Part shown: positions 50,310-60,005 of the stretch, piece by piece | How the letters are laid out: every line of letters begins with the position of its first letter | Numbering within the stretch: position 1 is the first letter of the stretch | Assembly (NCBI GenBank): GCA_963766505.1 | Contig: CAVYAL010000005.1 | Location: 1,178,001 to 1,242,000, forward strand | Source of the DNA: DATIRA01 sp963766505 | GTDB lineage: Bacteria; Pseudomonadota; Gammaproteobacteria; Steroidobacterales; Steroidobacteraceae | Length of the DNA stretch: 64,000 bases | Direction: 5' to 3' | Program-made: the position numbers and the translations under genes | The notes under the pieces: generated by a model | The model's input: only the letters and a program-made list of their open reading frames with translations | Databases searched by the model: none | What the model was told of the DNA's origin: nothing

Positions 50310-51145
50310 CAGGCGACGCCCCGGCGAAGCAGAATGCCGGGCCCATGGACACGATCCCTACCGCGCCGGACGAAGCGGCCCTGCGGGCGCTCATCGTCGA
50401 CGACGAGCCCCCGGCAAGGGACAGGCTCCGGCGCCTGCTCGAAGAGATGCCTCGGGTCAGCGTGATCGCTGAGGCTGGCAACGGCCGCGAAGCGCTGGAG
50501 ATCTGCGCCGCGCTCGCTCCGGACGTCGTGCTGCTGGACATCCGCATGCCCGGCATGGACGGCATCGAGGCTGCGCGACACCTCGGCCGGATGCAGACGC
50601 CACCCGCCGTGATCTTCACGACTGCCTACGACGAGCACGCGCTCGAGGCCTTCGAGACGCAGGCTCTCGGTTACCTGCTGAAGCCGGTGCGCCGGGAGAA
50701 GCTTGCACGCGCGATCCGCCATGCGGCGCGGCTCGCGCCGCCCCAGCTGCTCGGGCTGGCGGAGCGCACCCGGCTCGGTCGGCGACGCACGCACGTCTGC
50801 GCGCGCCACGGGGAGCAGCTGCGGCTCATTCCGGTCGAGGACGTGTATTTCTTCTGCGCCGACCAGAAATACGTGACCGTGCGTCACCGGGGCGGCAGCG
50901 ACCTGATCGACGAATCGCTGCGGGCACTGGCCGAGGAGTTCTCGCCCGATTTCCTGCGCATACACCGCAATTCACTGGTCGCGCTGCGCCACGTGCGCGC
51001 GCTGGAGCGCAATGCCGAGGGCCAGTACCTGGTGCGGTTCAACGAAGCCGAGGAGACGCTGCCGGTGAGCCGGCGCCACGCCGCGCAAGCCCTGCGGCAG
51101 TTCAGGAGCGGATTGAAGACATGGAACCCGATCGCAACGACCTAG
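50306..51145 (+). CDS. algR: LytTR-family response regulator (AlgR-like)
   Basis: 279 aa from GTG 50306 (an ATG at 50345 would give a more typical N-terminus). Receiver: LRALIVDDEPPARDRLRRLL, phospho-acceptor Asp in VVLLDIRMPGMDG, Lys in LGYLLKPVRREKL. DNA-binding LytTR domain: LRLIPVEDVYFFCADQKYVTVRH, FLRIHRNSLVALRHVRAL, LPVSRRHAAQ. Partner of the preceding kinase. Confidence 0.92.
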   Translation: MTGDAPAKQNAGPMDTIPTAPDEAALRALIVDDEPPARDRLRRLLEEMPRVSVIAEAGNGREALEICAALAPDVVLLDIRMPGMDGIEAARHLGRMQTPPAVIFTTAYDEHALEAFETQALGYLLKPVRREKLARAIRHAARLAPPQLLGLAERTRLGRRRTHVCARHGEQLRLIPVEDVYFFCADQKYVTVRHRGGSDLIDESLRALAEEFSPDFLRIHRNSLVALRHVRALERNAEGQYLVRFNEAEETLPVSRRHAAQALRQFRSGLKTWNPIATT

Positions 51146-52257
51146 GCGAGACCACGGTCACGATCCCGGACCCGGAGTCCACCCACCCGGACCGGTTCTG
51201 GTGGCGTGTGGGCGGACTGCTGCTGGTCCTCGGCCTGCTGTATCTCGTCTGGCGGATCATCGAGCCGCTGTGGCAGCCCGTGGTCTGGGCACTGCTGCTC
51301 GGCGCGCTGCTTGCGCCGCTGAATGAGAAGCTGACCGCTCGACTCGGAAACCGCCGACGGCTCGGCAGTGCGCTGACGACGACGTTGACCGTGCTGTTTT
51401 TCGTGCTGCCGGTGACGATGATCGCGGCCGCGGTAGCGGTGCAGGCGAGCCACCTGCTGGACAGGATCGACGCGCTGACGCCGAACGCGACCGGCCTCGC
51501 CACGCTCAACCTCGAGGCGTGGCCGATAATGGAGAAACCGGTAGCCTGGATCGAGGAGCACGCGCACGTGACGCTCGAGCAGCTGCACGGCTGGGTGCTG
51601 GCCGGCACCAAGAAGCTGCTCGAGGCACTCGCCGCATCCGGCGGTGCAGTCGTGATGGGCGCGGTCGGAACGATCGTCAGCTTCGTGCTGATGCTGTTCA
51701 TGCTGTTCTTCGTGCTGCGGGACGGCCCGGCCGTCGCCAGCCGGGCCACCAGCCTGCTGCCGATGGCAGAGGATCGGCGCGCAAGGGCCTTCAGCTTCCT
51801 GGCCGACGTCACGCGCGCGGTGTTCGCCGGAATCGGAGCCACGGCGCTGGTGCAGGGCATGCTGGTAGGCCTCTCCTTCTGGATCACGGGCCTGCCCTCG
51901 CCTCTCGTGTTCGGCGTGCTGGCAGCGCTGTTCGCGCTGGTGCCGATCGTGGGCACGACGCTGATCTGGGTACCCGCCGCGATTTATCTCGCCACGCAGG
52001 GTGACTACTGGCAGGCGATCTTCATGGCCGCTTGGGGTACGCTCGTCGTGGGCATGGTCGACAATTTCCTCAGGCCGATGCTGATCTCGGGTCGTGCGGA
52101 CGTGCCGACGCTGGCGGTCTTCCTCGGCGTGATGGGCGGCCTGTCGGCCTTCGGTTTCATAGGGCTGTTCGTCGGCCCGATCGTGCTGAGCCTGGTCGTC
52201 GCTTGGTTCCGCTTCGAGGCAGCGGAGCTGTCCGGGAAGGCGGAGACACGGGACTGA
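51121..52257 (+). CDS. AI-2E family transporter (DUF20 permease)
   Basis: 378-aa membrane protein with about eight TM helices in the family's typical split, an N-terminal pair (LLLVLGLLYLVWRII, VVWALLLGALLAPL), a soluble central helix region (LDRIDALTPNATGL to LHGWVLAGTKKLLEALA) and a C-terminal bundle with VPIVGTTLIWVPAAIYLATQGDYWQAI and FLGVMGGLSAFGFIGLFVGPI. Family members include an AI-2 exporter and Na+/H+ antiporters; substrate here unknown. Its start lies within the algR 3' end. Confidence 0.9.
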   Translation: MEPDRNDLGETTVTIPDPESTHPDRFWWRVGGLLLVLGLLYLVWRIIEPLWQPVVWALLLGALLAPLNEKLTARLGNRRRLGSALTTTLTVLFFVLPVTMIAAAVAVQASHLLDRIDALTPNATGLATLNLEAWPIMEKPVAWIEEHAHVTLEQLHGWVLAGTKKLLEALAASGGAVVMGAVGTIVSFVLMLFMLFFVLRDGPAVASRATSLLPMAEDRRARAFSFLADVTRAVFAGIGATALVQGMLVGLSFWITGLPSPLVFGVLAALFALVPIVGTTLIWVPAAIYLATQGDYWQAIFMAAWGTLVVGMVDNFLRPMLISGRADVPTLAVFLGVMGGLSAFGFIGLFVGPIVLSLVVAWFRFEAAELSGKAETRD

Positions 52258-52288
52258 GCCAGGCAACGCACCGCGGACGGAGCTCACA

Positions 52289-53230
52289 TTGACCGAATCA
52301 ATACGGATCGCGACCCGTCGCAGCAAACTCGCCCTCTGGCAGGCCGAGCACGTTGCTGCGCTGCTGCGCGACGCGCATCCCGGACTCGGGGTCGAACTCG
52401 TACCGATGAGCACGCAGGGCGACCGCGTGCTCGATCGCGCGCTTGCCGAGGTCGGTGGCAAGGGCCTGTTCGTCAAGGAGCTGGAGGTGGCGCTCAGGGA
52501 GGGGCGTGCGGACATCGCCGTGCACTCGATGAAGGACGTTCCGAGTCAGCTGCCCGACGGATTTCGGATCGCCGCGGTGCTGGCGCGCGCCAACCCGCAC
52601 GACGCGCTGCTGTCGATCCGCCATGCTCGATTCGCGGACCTGCCGCCCGGCGCACGGGTTGGGACCTCGAGCCCGCGCCGCCAGTCGCAGCTGCGACACG
52701 CGCGCGGGGATCTCACCCTGGAACTGCTTCGCGGCAACGTCGATACGCGTTTGCGGCGCCTCGAGGAAGACGGACTCGATGCGATCCTGCTCGCTTGCGC
52801 CGGGCTCGAGAGGCTCGGCCTCGGCGAGCGGATCACGGAGGTGCTGGACCTCGGCATCTGCGTGCCCGCCGTGGGCCAGGGAGTGATCGGCATCGAATGC
52901 CGCGCGGACGACGCCCGCAGCGCGGAGCTGCTGCAGCCGCTGCACCACGCTGAGTCCTCGCTCAGGCTCGAGGCCGAGCGGGCCTTCGCGCGCCGGCTCG
53001 GCGGCAGCTGTCACTCGCCGATTGCGGCCCATGCGACGCTCGAGCACCAGCAGCTGACGCTGCACGGCTTCATCGGTTCGCCGGACGGCAGCGAGACCTA
53101 CCGCGACCGGATCGCCGGTCCGCAGGGCGATGCAGAGGCGCTCGGTGAACTGCTGGCCGCGCGCATGCAGGCCGCCGGCGGAGGTGCACTTCTCGAGCGG
53201 CTGGCCGCGGACGCTGACCGCGGCCCGTGA
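52289..53230 (+). CDS. hemC: Hydroxymethylbilane synthase (porphobilinogen deaminase)
   Basis: Polymerises four porphobilinogens. 313 aa from a TTG start. IRIATRRSKLALWQAEHV, DRALAEVGGKGLFVKELEVAL, DIAVHSMKDVP (catalytic Asp), RVGTSSPRRQSQL, RGNVDTRLRRLE and the dipyrromethane-binding Cys in LGGSCHSPIAAHA are all present. It begins a hemC-hemD-hemX-hemY run; hemD overlaps by 4 bases. Confidence 0.96.
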   Translation: MTESIRIATRRSKLALWQAEHVAALLRDAHPGLGVELVPMSTQGDRVLDRALAEVGGKGLFVKELEVALREGRADIAVHSMKDVPSQLPDGFRIAAVLARANPHDALLSIRHARFADLPPGARVGTSSPRRQSQLRHARGDLTLELLRGNVDTRLRRLEEDGLDAILLACAGLERLGLGERITEVLDLGICVPAVGQGVIGIECRADDARSAELLQPLHHAESSLRLEAERAFARRLGGSCHSPIAAHATLEHQQLTLHGFIGSPDGSETYRDRIAGPQGDAEALGELLAARMQAAGGGALLERLAADADRGP

Positions 53231-54003
53231 AAGCGTCGCTTGCGGGACTCACGGTAGTGGTCACCCGCCCTGCCGCACAAGCCGGTCCCTTCATCGCGTC
53301 GCTGCAGGCTGCGGGAGCCGAGCCGATCGGGATTCCGGCGCTGGTCATCGAACCAATGACCCTCGACCCGGCCGAGGCGCGGGCCGAATGCGACTGGCTA
53401 ATCTTCACGAGCGCCAACGCCGTGGAACACTACCCGGGCCCGCTGCCGGCCGCCGGCAAGCCGCGGATCGCGGCCGTCGGGCGCGCAACGGCCCGGGCGC
53501 TCGCCGAGCGCGGCATCGCAGTGGACACGTTGCCACGGGGACGGTTCGACTCCGAGGGGCTGCTCGCGCTGCCGGAGTTCGCCGCGCCGCTCAGCGGCAG
53601 CGTGCTGATCGTCCGCGGGCAGGGTGGTCGCGAACTGCTGCGGGAGGAACTCGAACGGCGCGGCGCCGAGCTGCGTGTCGCCGAGGTTTACCGGCGCCGC
53701 CGTGCCACGGCCGAGCCGCGCACGCTCGAGCTGCTCGCCGGGGCCCTCGCAACCGGCCGGCGCATCGTGACCGCGGTCACCAGCGTCGAGATCCTGGAGG
53801 GTCTGCTCGCGCAGCTGCCCGATGCAATTGCCGGTTCACTTCGGGCAACGACGCTGCTGGTGCCGGGCGAGCGTGTCGCGGCAGCGGCGGCGCGGCTCGG
53901 CTGGCGGGGGCCGCTGGTGCTGGCTGCCAGCGCCGAGGACGCGGCCATGCTGCAGGCCATCGAGCGCGCCACGTCGCATGGCGAGCGCGCGGGACCTGCA
54001 TGA
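53227..54003 (+). CDS. hemD: Uroporphyrinogen-III synthase
   Basis: Cyclises hydroxymethylbilane with ring-D inversion. 258 aa from GTG 53227, within the family's low-conservation pattern: VVVTRPAAQAGPFIASLQAAG, DWLIFTSANAVEHY, AAVGRATARALAERGI, VLIVRGQGGRELLREELERRGA and VAEVYRR. Identity is supported strongly by position between hemC and hemX. Confidence 0.93.
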   Translation: MKASLAGLTVVVTRPAAQAGPFIASLQAAGAEPIGIPALVIEPMTLDPAEARAECDWLIFTSANAVEHYPGPLPAAGKPRIAAVGRATARALAERGIAVDTLPRGRFDSEGLLALPEFAAPLSGSVLIVRGQGGRELLREELERRGAELRVAEVYRRRRATAEPRTLELLAGALATGRRIVTAVTSVEILEGLLAQLPDAIAGSLRATTLLVPGERVAAAAARLGWRGPLVLAASAEDAAMLQAIERATSHGERAGPA

Positions 54004-54047
54004 TACGATCCTGAAGGCGGTCAGCGCCTTCGTCCTCACACGCCCCG

Positions 54048-55103
54048 ATGTCCGCAGAAATTGAATCACTGAAGACGGAAAGCAGTCGGCGCCGTTCGAC
54101 GGCCGTGAGCCCGGTGCTGATCGTGCTGACCGTGCTGGCGCTGCTGCTCGCCGCTCATGCACAGTGGCGTTTCGGCCAGCTCGACGGTCGCATCGAGCGC
54201 CTGCGTGACCGGCTCGTCGAGCTGCGCGATGCGCAGCAGCAGCTTTCGGACCGCCTGGAGGCCGCGAGCATCCAGTCGTCGACGGACACGGCCCGGCTGC
54301 GCCGGCACATCGAAAGCCTCGCCGAGACGCCGCTGCGGGTCGCCGAGCTCGGCCGCAGCGTCGAGGAACTGCGGGCCCGGACCGAGGCGCCGCAGCGCGT
54401 GTGGATACGCGCCGAGGCGCTTTACCTTCTCGAACTGGCTGAGCGACGACTCAAGCTCGAGCGCGATACGGCCACGGCGATCGCGGCGATGGAAGCGGCT
54501 GATGCGCGGCTGGCTACCGTTCGAGACCCGGCCATCGAGGCCGTTCGCACGCAGCTTGCGCGGGAGCTCGCTGCGCTGCGGGCAGCGCCCCAGCCGGACC
54601 TCGCGGCCGTCTATACGCGCCTCGCCGAGCTGGAGCGCGCCGCGACCGGCTTTCCGGTGCTGGGTGTCCCGATCTCGACCGCACGTCGGGTCGAGCCGGT
54701 CGAAGCCGAGCCCCGCTCGCCGGTCGAGCGGGCCTGGTACCGCGTCCGGCAGGCCAGCCGGGACATGCTGTCGCTGCGTCGCGTGGATCCCGACACGGCA
54801 AGGCTGGTGACGCTGGAGGAGGAGGCGCTGCGGCGACAGCACCTCGAACTGCTGCTGTTCGCGGCGCGTGTCGCGGTCATGCAGCAGGACCGGGCGGTCT
54901 ACGTCGACGCGCTCGGCGCCGCGGACTCCTGGCTCGCGCAGTACTTCGACGCGAGCGCAGCCGAGGTTGCCGCGGCGCAGGCCGAACTCAGCGAGCTCGC
55001 GGGCATCGACATAGATCCCGAGTATCCGGAAATCGGCGCAGCTGCGCGGCTGCTCGGGCGAGTGGGCGGGAACGCCGGCGGCGACGACCAGGAAGCGCGA
55101 TGA
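54048..55103 (+). CDS. hemX: HemX-like membrane protein (uroporphyrinogen-III C-methyltransferase-like name, no methylase)
   Basis: 351 aa: short cytoplasmic N-terminus, one TM helix (PVLIVLTVLALLLAAHAQW), then a periplasmic coiled coil (LDGRIERLRDRLVELRDAQQQLSDRLEAAS) and an alpha-helical domain with RVWIRAEALYLLELAERRLKLERD. No SAM-binding motif is present, so it is not a methyltransferase. Lies between hemD and hemY as in many gammaproteobacteria; likely a membrane organiser of heme synthesis. Confidence 0.9.
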   Translation: MSAEIESLKTESSRRRSTAVSPVLIVLTVLALLLAAHAQWRFGQLDGRIERLRDRLVELRDAQQQLSDRLEAASIQSSTDTARLRRHIESLAETPLRVAELGRSVEELRARTEAPQRVWIRAEALYLLELAERRLKLERDTATAIAAMEAADARLATVRDPAIEAVRTQLARELAALRAAPQPDLAAVYTRLAELERAATGFPVLGVPISTARRVEPVEAEPRSPVERAWYRVRQASRDMLSLRRVDPDTARLVTLEEEALRRQHLELLLFAARVAVMQQDRAVYVDALGAADSWLAQYFDASAAEVAAAQAELSELAGIDIDPEYPEIGAAARLLGRVGGNAGGDDQEAR

Positions 55104-56308
55104 AGGGGGCCGCGACGGTCGCGCTCGTGCTGCTCGCCGGCGGCCTGCTGGCCCACCTGCTGCTGACCGATCCGGGCTATGTCTCGGTCCGCATCGGTCG
55201 CACGCTGTTCGAGACGACCGTGCCGGTCGCGCTGCTGCTGCTGTTCGGCGGACTGGCCCTGCTGGGCCTCGTGCTGCGCGCGGTTACGATGCGGCGCCGG
55301 ATCGCACGGCTCGGGACCGAGCGTCGCCGACGCCACGCGCGCCGGGATGCGCAGCTTGGCATCGTCGAGCTCGCGGCCGGCAACTGGAAGCGCGCAGAGG
55401 ACCTGCTGGTGCGGTCGGCTGAGGAATCGGACTCGCCTGCCGCGAACTTCCTGCTCGCAGCTCGCGCCGCCGACCTGCTGGACGCTACGGAGCGGCGCGA
55501 CCAGTGGCTGACCCGGGCGCAGGAATACGCACCAGAGCAGCGCGCGGCCCCGATGATCACGCTCGCCGAGATGCAGATGCGCCGCGGCCAGGACGCAGCC
55601 GCGCTGCGCACGCTCGAGCAACTCGATGCCTCGGGGGATCTCAACTCGCGCGGGCTGGAGCTGCTGGGGCGTCTCTACCAGAAGCTCGGTCGCGGAACCC
55701 AGCTGCACTCGCTGCTGCCCCGCTTGCGCGACGCGCGGGACCTGCCGCAGGAAAGACTCGACGACCTGCTCGCGCAGGCCCAGCTCGAGGGACTGCGCGG
55801 CGCCGGCGAGGCCGGGGACCCGGCCGCGCTGGAGAAGGCCTGGTCCGACCTGCCGAGGTCGTTGCGCAAGCTGCCGCAGGCGCGTCTCCAGTACGCCCGG
55901 GCCGCGATGGCCGGCGGCGATCACCAGCGGGCGGAGAAGACTCTGCGCGAGCTGATCGAGGAGGGTGCGGACGCTGCCGCGGTACGGGCCTACGGCGATC
56001 TCCAGCTCGCGAACCCCCTGCTGCCGATCGAGCAGGCCGAGGGATGGCTGGCGCGCAGCCCGAAGGATCCTGAGCTGCTTTCGAGCTGCGCCAGGCTGTG
56101 CCTGCGGGCCGAGCTGTTCGGCAAGGCCATCGCCTACCTCGAGGCGAGCAACGCGATCAGGCCCAGCGCGGAGACCAGCCTGCTGCTGGCGGAGCTCTTC
56201 GTGCAGATGCGCGAGCCCGAGCGTGCGATGGCTGTACTGCGCGATCACGCGACGCGCGCCGTCGGGCGACGCCTGCAGGTGCCACGCTTGCGTCTGCCCC
56301 GACGCTGA
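55100..56308 (+). CDS. hemY: HemY family TPR membrane protein
   Basis: 402 aa with two N-terminal TM helices (ATVALVLLAGGLLAHLLL and VALLLLFGGLALLGLVLRAV) and a TPR-rich C-terminal half. YVSVRIGRTLFETTVP matches the HemY_N domain. Typically paired with HemX; thought to help heme metabolism at the membrane, distinct from protoporphyrinogen oxidase of Gram-positives. Overlaps hemX by 4 bases. Confidence 0.9.
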   Translation: MKGAATVALVLLAGGLLAHLLLTDPGYVSVRIGRTLFETTVPVALLLLFGGLALLGLVLRAVTMRRRIARLGTERRRRHARRDAQLGIVELAAGNWKRAEDLLVRSAEESDSPAANFLLAARAADLLDATERRDQWLTRAQEYAPEQRAAPMITLAEMQMRRGQDAAALRTLEQLDASGDLNSRGLELLGRLYQKLGRGTQLHSLLPRLRDARDLPQERLDDLLAQAQLEGLRGAGEAGDPAALEKAWSDLPRSLRKLPQARLQYARAAMAGGDHQRAEKTLRELIEEGADAAAVRAYGDLQLANPLLPIEQAEGWLARSPKDPELLSSCARLCLRAELFGKAIAYLEASNAIRPSAETSLLLAELFVQMREPERAMAVLRDHATRAVGRRLQVPRLRLPRR

Positions 56309-56317
56309 GCGGAACCG

Positions 56318-57364
56318 TCAGCCGCGGCGGGCCTGTTCGATCTTCGCGAGCGTATCCGGCGCATAGTCGAACGAATCGAAGAACAGCTGCTCACGTGGCA
56401 GTCCACGGCCCGGGAACGTGCTTCTTATCGCCTCGATCATCGCCGGTGGCCCGCTCGCGTAGACGTCGAACGCGGCAAGCGCCGGCCAGTCCGCGAGTAC
56501 GGCCTCGTGCACCAGGCCGCGGCGCCCGGTCCACGCCGGATCGCGTTGCGCCTCGCCTGACAGCACCGGGCGGTAACAGAAACCGGCCCGGCTCGCCTCG
56601 ACATCGCTGAGCCAGCCGTGCTCATAGAGATCCTCCCGTGCTCGCGCGCCCCAGTACAGCGTGAGCGGACGACGATCTCCGGCGGCCAGCAGCTCGCGCA
56701 GCATTGCGCGCAGCGGCGCGTACCCGGTACCGCCGCCGATCATCAGCGCGGGCCGCGGCGACTCGCTACGGAACCAGAACTGCCCGAGCGGCCCTTCGAT
56801 CCGCAGCAGCGTGCCCTCCTTCATGCTGCCGAACAGCTGGGCGGTGAACCCGCTGCCGGAGGCCCGGCGCACATGCAGCTCCAGCAGCCGCTTGTCCGCG
56901 TCCGAGCCGGCGATCGAGAAGCTGCGGCGGCGACCCTCGGACAGCATGACATCGAGATACTGTCCCGGCCGGAAGTGCATGCTCTCGACCGCAGGCAGCC
57001 TGAGAAAGACGGCCATCACGTCATCTGTCTTCCGCTCGAGTCGCTCGATCCGGCAGGGCAGGCTCTTCACCTGCACATCCGGCGCCGGGCGGACCTCGCG
57101 GATCTCTATGCGCAGGTCGCTGGTCGCCCGCGCCTGGCAGAGCAGCACGTAACCGTCACGGGCCTCCTCCTCCGTCAGCCCGGGTGGCCGGGCGGCGGGA
57201 TAGGCGTATGACCCGGACAGCACGCGCGCAATGCATGACGCGCAGTGTCCGCCCTTGCAGCTGTGCGGGAGATTGAGACCGGCCCTGAGCGCCGCGGCGA
57301 GCACCGGCTCTGCGGTATCCGCCGCGAAGGTCTGGCCGGTCGGGACCAGCGTGATCTGTGGCAT
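56318..57364 (-). CDS. 2Fe-2S/FAD/NAD(P) reductase (CDP-6-deoxy-glucoseen reductase-like)
   Basis: 348 aa from the ATG at 57364. The plant-type ferredoxin domain has LPHSCKGGHCASCIARVLSG (C-x4-C-x2-C) and the fourth Cys in YVLLCQA. The FAD-binding domain has FRPGQYLDVMLSEGRRRSFSIA and the NAD domain MIGGGTGYAPLRAMLRELL and DVYASGPPAMI. Often annotated as CDP-6-deoxy-delta-3,4-glucoseen reductase; no deoxysugar genes are nearby here, so it more likely serves another oxygenase or reductase. It stands alone between two plus-strand genes. Confidence 0.88.
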   Translation of the reverse strand: MPQITLVPTGQTFAADTAEPVLAAALRAGLNLPHSCKGGHCASCIARVLSGSYAYPAARPPGLTEEEARDGYVLLCQARATSDLRIEIREVRPAPDVQVKSLPCRIERLERKTDDVMAVFLRLPAVESMHFRPGQYLDVMLSEGRRRSFSIAGSDADKRLLELHVRRASGSGFTAQLFGSMKEGTLLRIEGPLGQFWFRSESPRPALMIGGGTGYAPLRAMLRELLAAGDRRPLTLYWGARAREDLYEHGWLSDVEASRAGFCYRPVLSGEAQRDPAWTGRRGLVHEAVLADWPALAAFDVYASGPPAMIEAIRSTFPGRGLPREQLFFDSFDYAPDTLAKIEQARRG

Positions 57365-57424
57365 GCGCAGAGAATGCCACGGCCGGGGCTCCAGCCGGAC
57401 CATTGACGTATCCTGTAGGCAATC

Positions 57425-58387
57425 GTGACTCCACGGCCTGAATCTTCCGTCGGGAACGGCCGGCTCCGCCCCTGCCTCGTGGTGGGCTGCGGCTACGTCG
57501 GCTCGCGCCTCGCCGCCCGGCTGATGCACCAGCGCAGGGTCCTGGCCCTGCTGCGCGCCGGGCCGCGCGCCGACCTGCTCGAGACGCGTGGCGTGGAAGT
57601 GCTGCGGATCGACCTCGACCGAGGCTTTGCAGCCGAATCGCTAGCTCGAGCGGCCGGCGCCGACGTCGTCTACCTCGCGCCACCGCCCGACTCGGGCGAG
57701 GACGACCCGCGCCTCGAACGGTTTCTCGCGGCCCTCGACGACAGATGGCGCCCGGGCTGCATGCTCTACATGAGCACCACGGCCGTCTACGGTGACCGCG
57801 ACGGCGGCCGGGTGGACGAAGCGACGGTACCTGCTCCCGGCAGCGCCCGAGGTCGCCGGCGCCTCGCCGCGGAGCGCCGCGTCCAGGCGTGGTGCACAAG
57901 CCGCGGCTGCCGCCCGGCACTGCTGCGGGTGCCGGGCATCTATGGGCCGCAGCGCCTGCCGCTGCCACGCCTGCTGCGCGGCGAACCGCTGCTCGAACCG
58001 CAGGACGCCGGACCGGGCAACCGCATCCACGTAGACGACCTGGTCGCGGCCTGCCTGGCGGTGCTGGACGGCTCCGTCGACGGAATCATCAACGTCTGCG
58101 ACGGCGACCACCGCAGCACCACTGAATTCATGCTGGAGCTTGCACGGCAGGCCGCGCTGCCGCCGCCGCAGCTGGTGGGGTTGGACGCGGCGAGGGAATC
58201 CATCAGCCCGGGCATGCTCGAATTCCTCGCAGAGTCGCGCGTCGTGGACAGTCCGCGGTTGACCGGTGAACTGGGCCTGAGGTTGCAGCACCCCAGCTTC
58301 GAGTCCGGCATCCGCTCCAGCCTCGCGGAAGCCGCGGCCGACCGCGAGGCGGACGCTGCCGGGCGGCGCCAGCTCGGTCCGCAGTGA
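57425..58387 (+). CDS. SDR family NAD(P)-dependent epimerase-like protein
   Basis: 320 aa from GTG 57425. Rossmann motif LVVGCGYVGSRLAARL, MLYMSTTAVYGDRDGGRVDE (YxxxK-like region lacking the usual spaced Lys), LLRVPGIYGPQRLPL and RIHVDDLVAACLAVLDG. Resembles YeeZ-type proteins of unknown substrate. Its stop codon lies 51 bases before dapF. Confidence 0.82.
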   Translation: MTPRPESSVGNGRLRPCLVVGCGYVGSRLAARLMHQRRVLALLRAGPRADLLETRGVEVLRIDLDRGFAAESLARAAGADVVYLAPPPDSGEDDPRLERFLAALDDRWRPGCMLYMSTTAVYGDRDGGRVDEATVPAPGSARGRRRLAAERRVQAWCTSRGCRPALLRVPGIYGPQRLPLPRLLRGEPLLEPQDAGPGNRIHVDDLVAACLAVLDGSVDGIINVCDGDHRSTTEFMLELARQAALPPPQLVGLDAARESISPGMLEFLAESRVVDSPRLTGELGLRLQHPSFESGIRSSLAEAAADREADAAGRRQLGPQ

Positions 58388-58437
58388 GCGATCGGGAGGC
58401 AATGCAGCCCCGCCATCGCCTGGGCTATGCTGCACCG

Positions 58438-59295
58438 ATGCAGCTCCGCTTCACGAAGATGCACGGCCTCGGCAACGACTTCATCGTCTTCGAGGCCGAT
58501 TCAGAGGATCAGCTGCCTTCAGCGGAGCAGATCCGCCGCCTCGCCGATCGTCGCACCGGGATCGGCTTCGACCAGGCCCTCGTGGTGTTGCCGCCCCGCC
58601 GCGGCGATGCCGACGCGTCTTATCGGATCTTCAACGCCGACGGCTCGGAGGTGGAGCAATGCGGCAACGGCGCGCGCTGCGTCGCCCGCTTCGTCGCGAG
58701 CCGCCTGCAGCGGCTCGACCGTCCGCTGCTGCTCGAGAGTCCGGGCGGCCTGGTCAATGCACGGCTTCGACCCGATGGCCTCGTCTCGGTCGCGATGGGC
58801 GTGCCGGACTTCGATCCGCGCGCTTTGCCTTTCGAGGCAGCCGAAGAGGCCCCGACCTACGAGATAGAGCTTGCTGCGGGGCGCGTGGAATTCGGCGCTG
58901 TCTCTATCGGTAATCCCCACGCGGTGATCCGCGTACCATCGGTGCGTGACGCGCCGGTGGACACCATCGGACCCGCATTGGAGAATCACCCGAGGTTCCC
59001 GCGGCGGGTCAACGTTGGATTTCTCGAGATCGTCGCGCCGGATCGTGTCCGGCTCCGGGTATTCGAGCGTGGTGCCGGAGAGACCATGGCCTGCGGGACA
59101 GGCGCCTGCGCGGCCGTCGCGGTCGGGCGGAGGGACGGACCTCTTTCAGAGGAGGTGACTGTCGAGTTGCCGGGAGGACGGCTGCTCGTGCGCTGGCCCG
59201 GCCCGGGCCAGCAGATCTGGCTGACCGGTCCGGCCGAGACCGTTTTCGAGGGCCGTGCAGAGTTCGCGGACAGTCCACCGCAAGGAGAACCATGA
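58438..59295 (+). CDS. dapF: Diaminopimelate epimerase
   Basis: Interconverts LL- and meso-DAP for lysine and peptidoglycan. 285 aa from the ATG at 58438, giving the usual MQLRFTKMHGLGNDFIVF start. The catalytic Cys pair is in EVEQCGNGARC (Cys75) and MACGTGACAAV. SIGNPHAVIRV and RVFERGAGET are also conserved. First gene of a tightly overlapping run through ubiE. Confidence 0.96.
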   Translation: MQLRFTKMHGLGNDFIVFEADSEDQLPSAEQIRRLADRRTGIGFDQALVVLPPRRGDADASYRIFNADGSEVEQCGNGARCVARFVASRLQRLDRPLLLESPGGLVNARLRPDGLVSVAMGVPDFDPRALPFEAAEEAPTYEIELAAGRVEFGAVSIGNPHAVIRVPSVRDAPVDTIGPALENHPRFPRRVNVGFLEIVAPDRVRLRVFERGAGETMACGTGACAAVAVGRRDGPLSEEVTVELPGGRLLVRWPGPGQQIWLTGPAETVFEGRAEFADSPPQGEP

Positions 59296-60005
59296 ACGAG
59301 CAACCCATCCGCGAAGCGCAGGCAGACGACCTCCCCGAGGAGGCCGTCGCTGACTACCTGCTGGCCAATCCTGATTTCTTCGAGCGACATGGCAACGTGC
59401 TGGCCCGGTTGAAGCTGCCTCACCATCGCAGCAGCGCCGCGATTTCGCTGCACGAGCGGCAACTGCAGGTCCTTCGGGAGAAGCACGCTGCGCTCGAGGG
59501 CAAGCTCAGGGAGCTGATCGAGAACGCGCGCGCCAACCAGGCCGTGGTGGACCGTGTGCACCGTTTCTCGCGCCGGCTGCTGAGGAGCCGTGACCCGCGC
59601 AGCGTGCTCGCGGCGATAGACGCGTCGCTGCGCGAGGATTTCGGGGCTTCGGACTGGGTGCTGCTGCTCACCGACCCCTCGCTGCAGGCACTCGCCGGTA
59701 TCGACTTCCCGCAGTTGCGCCTCGTGGCCCGGGATGCACCGGAGCTGCGCGTGTTCGCGACCTTCTTCGAATCCGGGCGCCCGCGCAGCGGGCACATCCG
59801 CGAGAACCAGCGCGACTACCTGTTCGGGGCCGACGGCGCGCAAGTGGCCTCGACGGTCCTGATCCCCGTGGGTGAGCGTGGCGCGCTCGGCCTGCTCGCG
59901 ATCGCCAGCCAGGACCCCGAGCGCTACAAGCCGACGATGAGTACCGACTTCCTGACACGCATCGGCGAACTGCTGACCGAGGCGATCGCGGCCCGGGCGG
60001 CATGA
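59292..60005 (+). CDS. DUF484 family protein
   Basis: 237 aa with AAGGAG before the ATG at 59292. EEAVADYLLANPDFFERHGNVLARLKLPH is the DUF484 signature; a central helical stretch (ISLHERQLQVLREKHAALEGKLRELI) leads to a GAF-like half (VASTVLIPVGERGALGLLAIAS). Conserved gene between dapF and xerC in gammaproteobacteria, function unknown. Overlaps both neighbours by 4 bases. Confidence 0.9.
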   Translation: MNEQPIREAQADDLPEEAVADYLLANPDFFERHGNVLARLKLPHHRSSAAISLHERQLQVLREKHAALEGKLRELIENARANQAVVDRVHRFSRRLLRSRDPRSVLAAIDASLREDFGASDWVLLLTDPSLQALAGIDFPQLRLVARDAPELRVFATFFESGRPRSGHIRENQRDYLFGADGAQVASTVLIPVGERGALGLLAIASQDPERYKPTMSTDFLTRIGELLTEAIAARAA